A stretch of 64,000 nt of DNA from Deinococcus aerius (GTDB lineage Bacteria > Deinococcota > Deinococci > Deinococcales > Deinococcaceae): NCBI RefSeq assembly GCF_002897375.1, contig NZ_BFAG01000014.1:1-64000 (forward strand), given 5' to 3'. A program made the position numbers and the translations under genes. Below are positions 1 to 12,422 of the stretch, in pieces. Under the pieces are notes generated by a model, which made no database searches, was not told the DNA's origin, and was given only the letters and a program-made list of their open reading frames with translations. Position 1 is the first letter of the stretch; each line of letters starts with the position of its first letter.

Positions 1-115
1 AGGAGCGGGAATGACCGCCACTCCCATTGGGACAGCAGGAAGGCGTGCGGCCAGACCCCTCATCGGTCCGCGCTCTGGAGCGCTTTCCGCTCCGCCCCAT
101 CGTTCAAAGGAGCGA

Positions 116-766
116 TCAGGGGCGGCCTGGCTCGGTCGTGCCTGCCCCCAGACCAGCGAGGATGAGGTTCAGGGCGAGGTCGAAGTCCTCGTCGCTGCCC
201 GTATCGGGCATGGGCAGGTGCGGAATGCTGCGGTAGCGCGCGGGGTGCTGAGCGGCCACGGTGCGCTGCCGTTGCAGGGCCTCCCGGCTGAAGGTTCCGT
301 CCAGCTCCGCGCGCAGGTAGCCGATCAGAAAGGTGATCAGGATGCGGCCTGTTTGGAGGACGAGCCTCTCGGGCAGCCCCGCCTGACGCAACAGGGTATA
401 GAGCGCGTCAGTAACGTCCAGTTCGCGGGCGGCGGGTTCGTGGGGCCGCAGGAAGTCGGTGATGAAGCTGGGGTGGCGCTGGGCGAGGCGCCGGAAGCTG
501 TGCGCGAGGCGGCGAAGCCCATCCTGCCAGGAGTCTGCCGTCTCGGCCGGCAGTTCGAGTTCGTCGAGGATGGCGAGATAGACGGCGTGCAGCAACTCGT
601 CCTTGGTGGCGTAGTAGTGGTACACCGCCTTGGAACTCACCCCCAGCGCAGCGGCGAGCTTGCGGGTGCTGAGCGCCTCCACCCCGTCCTGGTCGATCAT
701 CCGCAGGGCGGCGGCGACGATACGCTCGGGCGTCAGCAGGGGTTGGTCGGCGGGGGGTCTGGGCAT
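116..766 (-). CDS. TetR-family transcriptional repressor
   Basis: A 216-residue DNA-binding repressor. Residues about 12-58 form the TetR helix-turn-helix: PERIVAAALRMI, then STRKLAAALGVSSKAVYHYY and KDELLHAVY. The rest is a helical ligand and dimer domain with the C-terminal type seen in drug-responsive TetR proteins (repeated helices with LADSW-like and FLRPHEPA segments). It is transcribed away from the P450 fusion gene, whose start is 141 bp off, and two near-identical 15 bp dyads lie in the shared promoter. By family habit it probably represses the P450 and itself until a hydrophobic inducer binds. The ATG is preceded by an AGGGG ribosome binding site. The inducer cannot be read from the sequence. 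Confidence 0.93.
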   Translation of the reverse strand: MPRPPADQPLLTPERIVAAALRMIDQDGVEALSTRKLAAALGVSSKAVYHYYATKDELLHAVYLAILDELELPAETADSWQDGLRRLAHSFRRLAQRHPSFITDFLRPHEPAARELDVTDALYTLLRQAGLPERLVLQTGRILITFLIGYLRAELDGTFSREALQRQRTVAAQHPARYRSIPHLPMPDTGSDEDFDLALNLILAGLGAGTTEPGRP

Positions 767-784
767 GGCGGCCCCTTGATTTTA

Positions 785-791
785 CTACGCA
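785..791. promoter_or_regulatory. Possible third TetR half-site
   Basis: CTACGCA repeats the left half of the two full operators further downstream, but its right half is poorly conserved. It lies just upstream of the repressor gene, so it could serve autoregulation. Weak on its own. Confidence 0.3.
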
Positions 792-812
792 GCGAGGAGT
801 AGAGTGCGTTTG

Positions 813-827
813 CTACGCACTGTGTAG
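813..827. promoter_or_regulatory. Putative TetR operator 1
   Basis: CTACGCACTGTGTAG is a 15 bp near-palindrome (CTACRCA-C-TGYGTAG) between the divergent TetR and P450 genes. A second copy is centred exactly 52 bp away, about five helical turns, so dimers could sit on the same face of the DNA. Inferred from symmetry, duplication and position. Confidence 0.65.
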
Positions 828-864
828 TAAAGGCTGTCCCGCGTGGCCTTTTTTCGGTCATCAA

Positions 865-879
865 CTACACACTGCGTAA
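865..879. promoter_or_regulatory. Putative TetR operator 2
   Basis: CTACACACTGCGTAA is the second copy of the dyad and differs from operator 1 at only three positions. It ends 28 bp before the P450 ATG and overlaps a TAAATA sequence that could be the -10 element, which would suit repression of the P450 gene. Confidence 0.62.
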
Positions 880-907
880 ATACCTCGCCCCATTTCCCGG
901 AGTTCCC

Positions 908-3900
908 ATGACCCAGACCCTGGCGCCCATTCCTGCTCCCCCCAAGCATCCCGAGTACGGCCACCTGCACTACCTTGCGGGCGACGCTCCCGTCCTGAAC
1001 TTCTTCGGGCTCGCCCGGCAGATTCCCGAGGGCATCTTCCGGCTCGACTTTCCGGGCCGCACCCTGATCCAGGCGTACGACCCGGACCTCGTGGCCGAAC
1101 TCACCGACGAGCGCCGCTTCCAGAAGCGCATCCACCCGAGCTACACGAACGTTCGCAACCTGGGCGGCGACGGGCTCTTTACCTCGGACAGCTCCGAGCC
1201 CAACTGGGGCAAGGCGCACCGCATCCTGCTTCCGGCCTTCTCGCAGCGGGCGATGAAGGGCTACTTCGGGCAGATGCTGGAGGTCGCGCAGAACCTCGTG
1301 GGCAAGTGGGAACGCACCCAGGGGCAGGACGTGCGCGTCGCCGACGACATGACCCGGCTGACCCTCGACACCATCTCGCTGTCGGGCTTCGACTACCGCT
1401 TCCGGTCCTTCGACAAGGAAGAGTTGCACCCCTTCCTGCAAGCCCTGGCGCGGGTGATGCACCACACCATGACGATGGCGAGCCGCCCACCCATCCTCAC
1501 CCCCGAGATGGAGGAGGCCGACCGGGCGTACTGGGCGGATATCGCCGCCATGAACGAACTCGTGGACGAGGTCATCCGCGAGCGGCGGGAACACGGCGGG
1601 GGCGGGGACGACCTCCTCGGCCTGATGCTGAACGCCACCGACCCGGAGACGGGGGGGCGCCTCAGCGACGAGAACATCCGCTACCAGGTCATGACCTTCC
1701 TGATCGCCGGGCACGAGACGACGAGCGGCCTGCTCGCCTTCACCCTCTACCTGCTGCTGCGCCACCCGCATGTCCTCGCGCAGGCGTACGCGGAGGTGGA
1801 CCGGCTGCTGCCCGGCAACGCCGTCCCGACCTACGACACGGTCATGAAGCTCGACGTGATCCCCCGCATCCTCGACGAGGCGCTGCGCTTCTGGAGCACC
1901 ATCCCCAACTACGCGGTCACCGCCCTGCGTGACGAGGTGATCGGCGGCAAGTACGAGATCAAGGCGGGGCAGCAGGTCGCCCTCCTGATCCCCGCCCTGC
2001 ACCGTCACCCGGGGGCGTGGGCGAACCCCGACGAGTTCGACATCGACCGCTGGACGCCCCAGAACCGCCGTACCCACCACCCCGCCGCCTACAAGCCCTT
2101 CGGCAACGGGATGCGCGCCTGCATCGGCCGCCAGTTCGCCCTGACCGAGGCCAAGCTCGCCCTGCTGCTGGTCCTCCAGAAGTTCGCGCTGGTCGACCCG
2201 TACGACTACCACCTCAAGGTCAAGCAGAGCCTGACCATCAAGCCCGAGGACTTCGTGCTCCGCGTCCGCGAGCGGCGGCCCCACGAGCGGTTCAGCGCGC
2301 CGGTGCCCGTGGCCGAGGAACCGCAGCCGGACCTGAGCCGCGTCAGCGTCGCGGGAACCGGCGTCGCCCTCACCGTCGCGTACGGCTCGAACCTGGGCAC
2401 CACCGAGGACCTCGCCAGCCGCGTCGCGGACTACGCCACCCGCGCGGGCTTCCAGACGCGCCTCACCACGCTCGACGACCTCGTGAACAACGTGCCGGGG
2501 GAGGGCCTGCTGTTCGTCACGACCGCCACCTACAACGGCGCCGCGCCGGACAACGCCGCGCGCTTCGATGCCTGGGTGCAGGAGGGCGGGCTGGCCGAGG
2601 GGAGCCTGGAGGGGTTGCGCTTCGCCCTGCTGGGCACAGGCAACACCCAGTGGGTGACCTACCAGGCGTTCCCGAAGCGGGTGGAGGCGGCGCTGCTGAG
2701 AGCGGGCGCTCAGCCCTTCGTCCCGCGCGGGGAGGCGGACGCGAACGGCGACTTCGACGGCATGGTGAACGCCTGGTTCCAGACCCTGCTGCGGAAGGTC
2801 TCCGGGGAGTTCGGCACCCCGGCCCAGGAAGAGAATGGCCCCCGCTACGACCTTGACCTGCTGACCGAGGCGGACGTGCGCCCCGCCGTCGTTTCCGAAA
2901 AGGCGTATGGGCTCGAGGTCATCGCCAGCGAGGAACTCGTCGGCGACCCGGCCGGGCTGTGGGACTTCAGCCAGGAGCCGCCGCGCCCCTCGACCAAGGC
3001 CATCACTTTCGAGCTGCCGGAAGGCATCACGTATGAGACGGGCGACCACATCGCCGTCTTCGCCAAGAACGAGCCGCGGCTGGTGGAGTGGGCGGCGGGC
3101 AAGCTGCGCCTGAAGCCCGGCCAGGTCGTGCGCCTGCGCCAGAGCGGCCACCGCAAGTCGCACCTGCCGCTGAACACCCCGGTCACGGTCGAGGTGCTGC
3201 TCTCCGAATTCGTGGAACTCCAGGACGTGGCGACCCGCTCGAACATCGAGGTGCTGCTCGCGCACACGCCCTGCCCCTGGACGACCCGGCAACTGAAGGC
3301 CTATCTGGAGGACGACGCGCGGTACGAGGCGGAGGTCCGCAGGCCCAACCTCTCGGTGCTCGGCCTGCTCAACCGCTTCCCCGCCGTGGAGCTGCCCCTC
3401 CCGGTGTTCCTGGAGCTGTGCCCGCCGATTCGCCCCCGCTACTACTCCATCTCGTCGTCACCGCTCGTGGCGCCGCGCACCCCCAGCCTCACCGTGGGGC
3501 TGCTGGAAGCACCCTCCTGGGCGGGGGCTGGTCAATTCCGCGGCCTCGCCAGCGCGTACCTGAACCGCGTGCAACCGGGCGACACCGTCTTCGGGTACGT
3601 TCGCAAGCCCAACCCGCCCTTCCGCCCGCCGGTAGACCCGCGGACGCCGATGATCCTCGTCGGCCCCGGCACGGGCATCGCCCCCCTGCGCGGCTTCGTG
3701 GAGGAACGAGCGGCGCAGCGGGCGGCGGGGCAGACGGTCGGCCTCTCCAAGGTCTTCTACGGCTGCCGCCACCCCGAGCACGACTTCTTCTACAAAGGCG
3801 ACTTCGGGAGGTGGCAGCGTGAGGGCGTGGCCGAGATTCACGCGGCCTACTCCGCCGTGACTGGTCACCCATACCGCTTCGTGCAGGACGCCATCGCTGG

Positions 3901-4111
3901 CGATCAGGAGAGTGTCTGGGCCTTGATCGAGGCGGGCGCGCACATCTACGTGTGCGGGGACGGGGTGCGGATGGCCCCCGCCGTGCGCCAGACCTTCGCC
4001 CGCCTCTACCGCGAGAAGACGGGCGCCCCCGCCGGGGAGGCCGAGGCCTGGGTCGATCAGCTTATGCGGGAAGGCCGTTACCAGCAGGACGTGTTCGGCG
4101 CCAGCAAGTGA
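908..4111 (+). CDS. Bifunctional cytochrome P450 / NADPH-P450 reductase (CYP102 type)
   Basis: A self-sufficient fatty-acid-type hydroxylase of 1067 residues (P450 BM3 has 1049). The haem domain (1-480) shows the oxygen-activation motif AGHETTSG from A267, EALR of the ExxR motif, and the haem ligand Cys405 in FGNGMRACIGRQ. Phe91 in GGDGLFTS matches BM3 Phe87 and Arg51 matches the carboxylate-binding Arg47, but the partner Tyr51 is Gln55 here. The reductase half has a flavodoxin FMN domain (YGSNLGTTED, about 490), FAD binding at RYYS (844) and an NADPH loop GPGTGIAP (919). The terminal aromatic residue that shields the flavin in BM3 (Trp) is Phe1063, which could alter cofactor preference. Translation starts after CCGGAG. 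It is probably repressed by the divergent TetR protein. Confidence 0.97.
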   Translation: MTQTLAPIPAPPKHPEYGHLHYLAGDAPVLNFFGLARQIPEGIFRLDFPGRTLIQAYDPDLVAELTDERRFQKRIHPSYTNVRNLGGDGLFTSDSSEPNWGKAHRILLPAFSQRAMKGYFGQMLEVAQNLVGKWERTQGQDVRVADDMTRLTLDTISLSGFDYRFRSFDKEELHPFLQALARVMHHTMTMASRPPILTPEMEEADRAYWADIAAMNELVDEVIRERREHGGGGDDLLGLMLNATDPETGGRLSDENIRYQVMTFLIAGHETTSGLLAFTLYLLLRHPHVLAQAYAEVDRLLPGNAVPTYDTVMKLDVIPRILDEALRFWSTIPNYAVTALRDEVIGGKYEIKAGQQVALLIPALHRHPGAWANPDEFDIDRWTPQNRRTHHPAAYKPFGNGMRACIGRQFALTEAKLALLLVLQKFALVDPYDYHLKVKQSLTIKPEDFVLRVRERRPHERFSAPVPVAEEPQPDLSRVSVAGTGVALTVAYGSNLGTTEDLASRVADYATRAGFQTRLTTLDDLVNNVPGEGLLFVTTATYNGAAPDNAARFDAWVQEGGLAEGSLEGLRFALLGTGNTQWVTYQAFPKRVEAALLRAGAQPFVPRGEADANGDFDGMVNAWFQTLLRKVSGEFGTPAQEENGPRYDLDLLTEADVRPAVVSEKAYGLEVIASEELVGDPAGLWDFSQEPPRPSTKAITFELPEGITYETGDHIAVFAKNEPRLVEWAAGKLRLKPGQVVRLRQSGHRKSHLPLNTPVTVEVLLSEFVELQDVATRSNIEVLLAHTPCPWTTRQLKAYLEDDARYEAEVRRPNLSVLGLLNRFPAVELPLPVFLELCPPIRPRYYSISSSPLVAPRTPSLTVGLLEAPSWAGAGQFRGLASAYLNRVQPGDTVFGYVRKPNPPFRPPVDPRTPMILVGPGTGIAPLRGFVEERAAQRAAGQTVGLSKVFYGCRHPEHDFFYKGDFGRWQREGVAEIHAAYSAVTGHPYRFVQDAIAGDQESVWALIEAGAHIYVCGDGVRMAPAVRQTFARLYREKTGAPAGEAEAWVDQLMREGRYQQDVFGASK

Positions 4112-4140
4112 AGAAGGAGGAGGGCCGCCCCTCCTTCTTC
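4110..4140 (+). terminator. Hairpin terminator after the P450 gene
   Basis: An 11 bp perfect stem (GAAGAAGGAGG paired with CCTCCTTCTTC) with a 9-base loop begins inside the stop codon. No T-tract follows, so termination strength is uncertain. Confidence 0.65.
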
Positions 4141-4334
4141 ATGTTGGGAGAACCCTAAGGGGCAGAAAGACCAAGTCGCCCTGATGACCGGGGGGCCAGC
4201 AGTTTTGGCCGCCCCTTTCTTGCGAAGAGCGGCGGAGGTTGAGCCTCGCCCTACGTCCGCGACTCACCGCGTGGTTCGTCCGCCCGAGACGGACCATGCG
4301 GTGCCGCACCCCCTGGCCCTTCGGCGCGCTGGCC

Positions 4335-4560
4335 TCAACCCGCGCCATGGTTGAAGGTGGCGGCGCAGCCCCCGTCGACGGTGACGGTGGAGCCCGTCAC
4401 GAAGGAGCTGGCGTCCGGGGCGAGGAACAGGACGGCGCGGGCGATCTCGTCGGCGTGCGCGTGGCGCCCGAGGGGCTGCACTTGCCCTTCCCCGGTGTTG
4501 AGGTCCGCGAGGACGAGGCGGGTGCCCGCCGCCCCGCCAGCCGCGCGGTGGACCGCCGGA
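4335..4560 (-). pseudogene. Internally deleted short-chain dehydrogenase remnant
   Basis: The minus strand reads as the end of a classical SDR oxidoreductase: [20 protein letters not shown], then [18 protein letters not shown] and a stop. Immediately upstream in the same frame comes a piece that looks like the end of the N-terminal Rossmann unit ([13 protein letters not shown]), so the roughly 170 residues carrying the catalytic Ser-Tyr-Lys are missing and the two ends are joined near [13 protein letters not shown]. The only in-frame ATG upstream, at 4583, is followed directly by a stop. I read it as a dead gene with a large internal deletion. The upstream boundary is approximate. Confidence 0.75.
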
Positions 4561-4599
4561 GGCCCTGTCCGGTTCGCTCACATCGCCCGGCCTGCCGGG

Positions 4600-6273
<1,674 letters not shown>

Positions 6274-6306
6274 GTGGGTGTGGGGGCACATGGACGGGTG
6301 CCAGGG

Positions 6307-6312
6307 TAGCGT
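6307..6312 (+). promoter_or_regulatory. -10 box of a leaderless promoter
   Basis: TAGCGT ends six bases before the ATG at 6319, too close for a ribosome binding site. It supports the upstream of two possible starts. Confidence 0.5.
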
Positions 6313-6318
6313 CCTAAG

Positions 6319-6948
<630 letters not shown>

Positions 6949-6962
6949 AAGCACCGCTTTGA

Positions 6963-6990
6963 GCGCGCCCTCCCAAGCGGGGGCGCGTTT
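6963..6990 (+). terminator. Rho-independent terminator
   Basis: CGCGCCC pairs with GGGCGCG around a 10-base loop and TTT follows. It lies 15 bases after the stop of the secreted Thr-rich protein. Confidence 0.7.
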
Positions 6991-7004
6991 CTCATGAGGG
7001 CCTT

Positions 7005-7010
7005 TAGACT
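7005..7010 (+). promoter_or_regulatory. -10 box of a leaderless promoter
   Basis: TAGACT ends six bases before the ATG at 7017, so transcription should begin at or next to the start codon. Confidence 0.55.
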
Positions 7011-7016
7011 CGGGCC

Positions 7017-7481
7017 ATGCGCGTCCTCGTCCTCTCCGACACCCACGGCCTGCTGCGCCCCGAAGTTCTGACGCTGGCCGGGGAGGCGGACGCCGTGTTG
7101 CACGCGGGCGACGTGGGCAAACCCGGGGTGCTCGAGGCCCTGCGTGTGGTCACGCCGGGTCCCGTCCATGCCGTGCGCGGCAATGTGGACCGGACGCCTC
7201 CTCTCTCCGCACTTCCAGAAACGTTGCTCGCCGAGTTGGAGGGCGTCTGGGTCTACCTCCTGCATGACCGGAACGACCTCGACCTGGAGCCGGGGGCGGC
7301 GGGCGTCCGGGTCGTGATCAGCGGGCACACGCACGCCCCGAGGATGGAGGAGCGCGGCGGCGTCCTCTTTCTAAATCCCGGCTCGGTGGGGCCGCGCCGC
7401 TTCCGGCTGCCGGTGGCGTGCGCGTGGCTGCATCTGGAGGGCGGCGGGGTGCGGGCCGAGCCGGTGACGCTGGAGCCGTGA
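7017..7481 (+). CDS. YfcE/MJ0936-type metallophosphoesterase
   Basis: A 154-residue calcineurin-like phosphodiesterase. All metal-binding signatures of the small YfcE class are present: SDTHG (Asp8, His10), HAGDVG, RGNVD and SGHTH, followed by NPGSVGPRR. The position where many members have GH reads LLHDRND here. Such enzymes hydrolyse phosphodiester bonds with two divalent metals, and the natural substrate is usually unknown. The gene is compact and cytosolic. It is followed 33 bases later by a hydrolase gene with its own -10 box, so the two need not share a transcript. Confidence 0.9.
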   Translation: MRVLVLSDTHGLLRPEVLTLAGEADAVLHAGDVGKPGVLEALRVVTPGPVHAVRGNVDRTPPLSALPETLLAELEGVWVYLLHDRNDLDLEPGAAGVRVVISGHTHAPRMEERGGVLFLNPGSVGPRRFRLPVACAWLHLEGGGVRAEPVTLEP

Positions 7482-7502
7482 GGACCACCCCCGGGCCGGT
7501 GG

Positions 7503-7508
7503 TAGCCT
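7503..7508 (+). promoter_or_regulatory. -10 box of a leaderless promoter
   Basis: TAGCCT ends six bases before the ATG at 7515. Confidence 0.5.
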
Positions 7509-7514
7509 CCTGCC

Positions 7515-8498
<984 letters not shown>

Positions 8499-8504
8499 GG
8501 TAAA

Positions 8505-8510
8505 TACTCT
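8505..8510 (+). promoter_or_regulatory. -10 box of a leaderless promoter
   Basis: TACTCT, within TAAATACTCT, ends nine bases before the ATG at 8520. Confidence 0.45.
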
Positions 8511-8519
8511 GCTCTCACG

Positions 8520-9248
8520 ATGAATTCCTCTACGCCCACGTGGTTCGAGTTGTTCATGAGGACCCTCGACCCAGTGCAGACGGAGCGGGAGACAGAGTTC
8601 CTGGCCCGTCAACTGCCCCTCCCCGAGTACCGCCACATCCTCGACTTATGCTGCGGCACCGGGCGGCACGCGCACGCGTTGGCCCGGCGGGGGTACGAGG
8701 TCGTCGGCGTGGACCGCGACGGGCTGGCGGTGGAGGAAGCCCGGATGCAGGCCCCAACGGGCTGTCTTTTTCTCCAGGCAGACCTGCGCGACATCGGCGG
8801 CGTTCCCGGCCCCTTCGACGCCGTGACCATCCTCTGGCAGAGTTTCGGGTATTTCGATGATGACACCAACGCGGCCGTTTTGCACGAAGTACACGCCAAA
8901 CTCCGGCCCGGCGGGCGGCTGATCCTGGATGTGTACCACCGCGGCTTCTTCGAGCGGCACCAGGGGGAACAAGCCTTCGAGCGTGGCGGGCTGCCAGTAA
9001 GGGAGCACAAGCGGATGGACGGGCCGCGGCTGCGGGTGGACCTGACCTATGGGGAGGGCCGGACGGGCGACTCCTTCGACTGGCGGCTGTACACCCCGGA
9101 GGAGTTGCGGGACCTCGCCCGGTCACGGGGCTTTACCTGCCTGCTCACTTGCACGGGATTTGACGAGGAGCGCCCCGCCTCGGCGGACGTGCCCCGGATG
9201 CAACTGGTGTTCGTGCGTGAGGAGAACTCCACCCTCTCCCCCACCTGA
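8520..9248 (+). CDS. Class I SAM-dependent methyltransferase
   Basis: A 242-residue methyltransferase with the usual Rossmann order: motif I ILDLCCGTGRHAHAL (about 40-54), the acidic end of strand 2 in VVGVDRDG, then FLQADLRDI, and motif IV PFDAVTILWQSFGYF. The C-terminal half resembles methyltransferase type 11/25 proteins that act on small molecules. The acceptor cannot be predicted. It starts 21 bases after the hydrolase stop but has a -10 box of its own within that gap. Confidence 0.88.
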   Translation: MNSSTPTWFELFMRTLDPVQTERETEFLARQLPLPEYRHILDLCCGTGRHAHALARRGYEVVGVDRDGLAVEEARMQAPTGCLFLQADLRDIGGVPGPFDAVTILWQSFGYFDDDTNAAVLHEVHAKLRPGGRLILDVYHRGFFERHQGEQAFERGGLPVREHKRMDGPRLRVDLTYGEGRTGDSFDWRLYTPEELRDLARSRGFTCLLTCTGFDEERPASADVPRMQLVFVREENSTLSPT

Positions 9249-9297
9249 TTCCCCCCTCAAATGACGCCCAGCCGCCGTTTGCCCACACCCCCCGCTC

Positions 9298-9303
9298 TAT
9301 ACT
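9298..9303 (+). promoter_or_regulatory. -10 box of a leaderless promoter
   Basis: TATACT, a consensus-like -10, ends seven bases before the ATG at 9311. Confidence 0.6.
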
Positions 9304-9310
9304 CGCCCCC

Positions 9311-9769
9311 ATGACGGCCTCGCAAACGGAACTTCAGCGCATCATGCGCGCCCTGGAGGAAAGCGGAATGACCGTCGAAGCGGTGGAGGACGGCGCCCTG
9401 GTGCGAAACGGCGAGAGCCGGGTGGCGCTCTTCGCCGACCCCGACCCCCAGGGCGGCGTGATCGTGCGCCTTCACCTCGACCTCGACCTGTACGTCGAGG
9501 AGGACGCGCTGCCCGACATCCTGATGGGCATGAACCTGCTCAACCAGGGTCTCGATTACGGCGCCCTGAACCTCGACCCGGTGGAGGACGAGGACGCCGG
9601 GGAGGACGCCCCCCTGACCTTCGCGGTGCTGGGGCGCGCCGTGCTGTGGCTGCGCGACCTGGGCGCGGGTGAGTTGGAGCGGCTGCGCGAGCACCTGCGC
9701 CGCTTCGAGGGGGAAGTGACCGAGGCGGTCGAGCGCACCCTGCACGGCAGCAAGGGCATGAGCGCGTAG
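9311..9769 (+). CDS. YbjN-like small acidic protein
   Basis: A 152-residue acidic protein without signal peptide or membrane segment. Its layout, an N-terminal helix (LQRIMRALEESG), a beta sheet (VEDGALVRNGESRVALFADP, VIVRLHLDLDLYVEED), a LNQGLDYG loop and a C-terminal helix, resembles the YbjN / type III secretion chaperone-like fold. The fold assignment rests on pattern only. Proteins of this fold often bind partners or act in stress responses, but no function can be assigned here. Expression probably starts from the consensus -10 box directly upstream. Confidence 0.75.
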   Translation: MTASQTELQRIMRALEESGMTVEAVEDGALVRNGESRVALFADPDPQGGVIVRLHLDLDLYVEEDALPDILMGMNLLNQGLDYGALNLDPVEDEDAGEDAPLTFAVLGRAVLWLRDLGAGELERLREHLRRFEGEVTEAVERTLHGSKGMSA

Positions 9770-9793
9770 CGTCCCCACCCTGCCCCTCCGGCG

Positions 9794-9819
9794 GCCCGGG
9801 CGCGGATGTGTGCCCGGGC
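9794..9819 (+). terminator. Hairpin after the YbjN-like gene
   Basis: GCCCGGGC is repeated as its own complement around a 10-base loop, giving an 8 bp all-G/C stem 25 bases after the stop. No T-tract follows. Confidence 0.45.
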
Positions 9820-9949
9820 TCCTAACGTTGTGCCTCCGGGCGGGAGTACGCTCGGGGAAACTTTTCCTGTGTCGGCGCCACGTTTGGCCGCCCGTCCGCT
9901 GAACCGGGACTCACCTCCCCGCGCTCACCCCCCCGACCTGGAGGAAGGT

Positions 9950-10375
9950 ATGCCGACCCGTTCCCGTCCGGCCCGCCGCCCCAACCCCGCGCACTTCACC
10001 CTGAACAGCCGGGGCCGGGTGTACGGCGTGTTCGTCTCGCTGGAGGACGTGCAGGAATGCACGTCCCGGCTGCTCGCCCTCGGGCTGAGGGACCAGGCCG
10101 TGCAGATCATCATGGGGGACGAGGGCCAGCAGGCCCTGGATGTCGAGGGGCGCGGGTTGTGGGGCCGTTTCCTGCGCCTCATGCAGGGCATGACCGACGA
10201 GCGGGGCCACCTGGAGCAGTACGCCCACGCCCTCGGGCGCGGTGAGATCGTCCTGAGCGTGGACCTCTCGGGCTCCCCGGGCAGCGTGGCCCAGGTGGCG
10301 CAGGTCTTCCGCGAGAGCCGCGCGCACTTCGTCAACCACTACGGCCCGTGGGTGGTCGAGCCGCTGAACGCCTGA
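9950..10375 (+). CDS. General-stress-protein-17M-like protein
   Basis: A 141-residue soluble protein. I chose the ATG at 9950 because GGAGGAAGG stands just before it, although the frame is open from 9806. After a basic N-terminus (TRSRPARRPNP) comes a ferredoxin-like beta-alpha-beta pattern: VYGVFVSLEDVQECTSRLLA, ALGLRDQAVQIIM, then GRFLRLMQGMTDE and ALGRGEIVLSVDLSG. This layout resembles the YflT / general stress protein 17M domain. The resemblance is moderate and no activity is known for the family. Unlike several neighbours, the gene clearly has a leader with a ribosome binding site. Confidence 0.72.
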   Translation: MPTRSRPARRPNPAHFTLNSRGRVYGVFVSLEDVQECTSRLLALGLRDQAVQIIMGDEGQQALDVEGRGLWGRFLRLMQGMTDERGHLEQYAHALGRGEIVLSVDLSGSPGSVAQVAQVFRESRAHFVNHYGPWVVEPLNA

Positions 10376-10389
10376 GCCCAAAAGGGACA

Positions 10390-10415
10390 GGGCCGGGGCG
10401 CTGAGGCTCCGGCCC
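10390..10415. terminator. Bidirectional terminator hairpin
   Basis: GGGCCGGGGC pairs with GCTCCGGCCC (one G-T pair) around a 6-base loop between two convergent genes, so it can end both the stress-like gene and citrate synthase. Confidence 0.65.
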
Positions 10416-10434
10416 TTCGCCCTGACGTTTGTGC

Positions 10435-11577
<1,143 letters not shown>

Positions 11578-11668
11578 GATGGGCTCACCATACCACCGGG
11601 CCCAGCGGTGCCGAATCTCCCCACGATCACGTTCCCGCTCCGGTGACAGCGCCACGCGGCGCTCACCC

Positions 11669-11674
11669 TACAAT
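11669..11674 (+). promoter_or_regulatory. -10 box of a leaderless promoter
   Basis: TACAAT ends eight bases before the ATG at 11683. Confidence 0.55.
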
Positions 11675-11682
11675 GCGCGGCG

Positions 11683-12258
<576 letters not shown>

Positions 12259-12422
12259 CCCGGGAGCGTATCTGGGCGGGAGTTGGAGACGCGGCCACGA
12301 AGCCCTACTCTGGAGGAGCACGAACAACCCTGGCTGACCCCTGCCGCTCCACCCTTCCGAGTAGTTGATAGAGTTGGTCGTCTTTTCAACCGGGCTCCTG
12401 CCCGCCCACCGGAGGTTCTTCC

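Noticed and set aside
785..3292. An 835-codon open frame antisense to the P450 fusion gene
   Set aside because: It is the mirror frame of a very G/C-rich gene, shows Arg/Gly/Val/Leu shadow composition and no family pattern, while the sense frame is a full CYP102.
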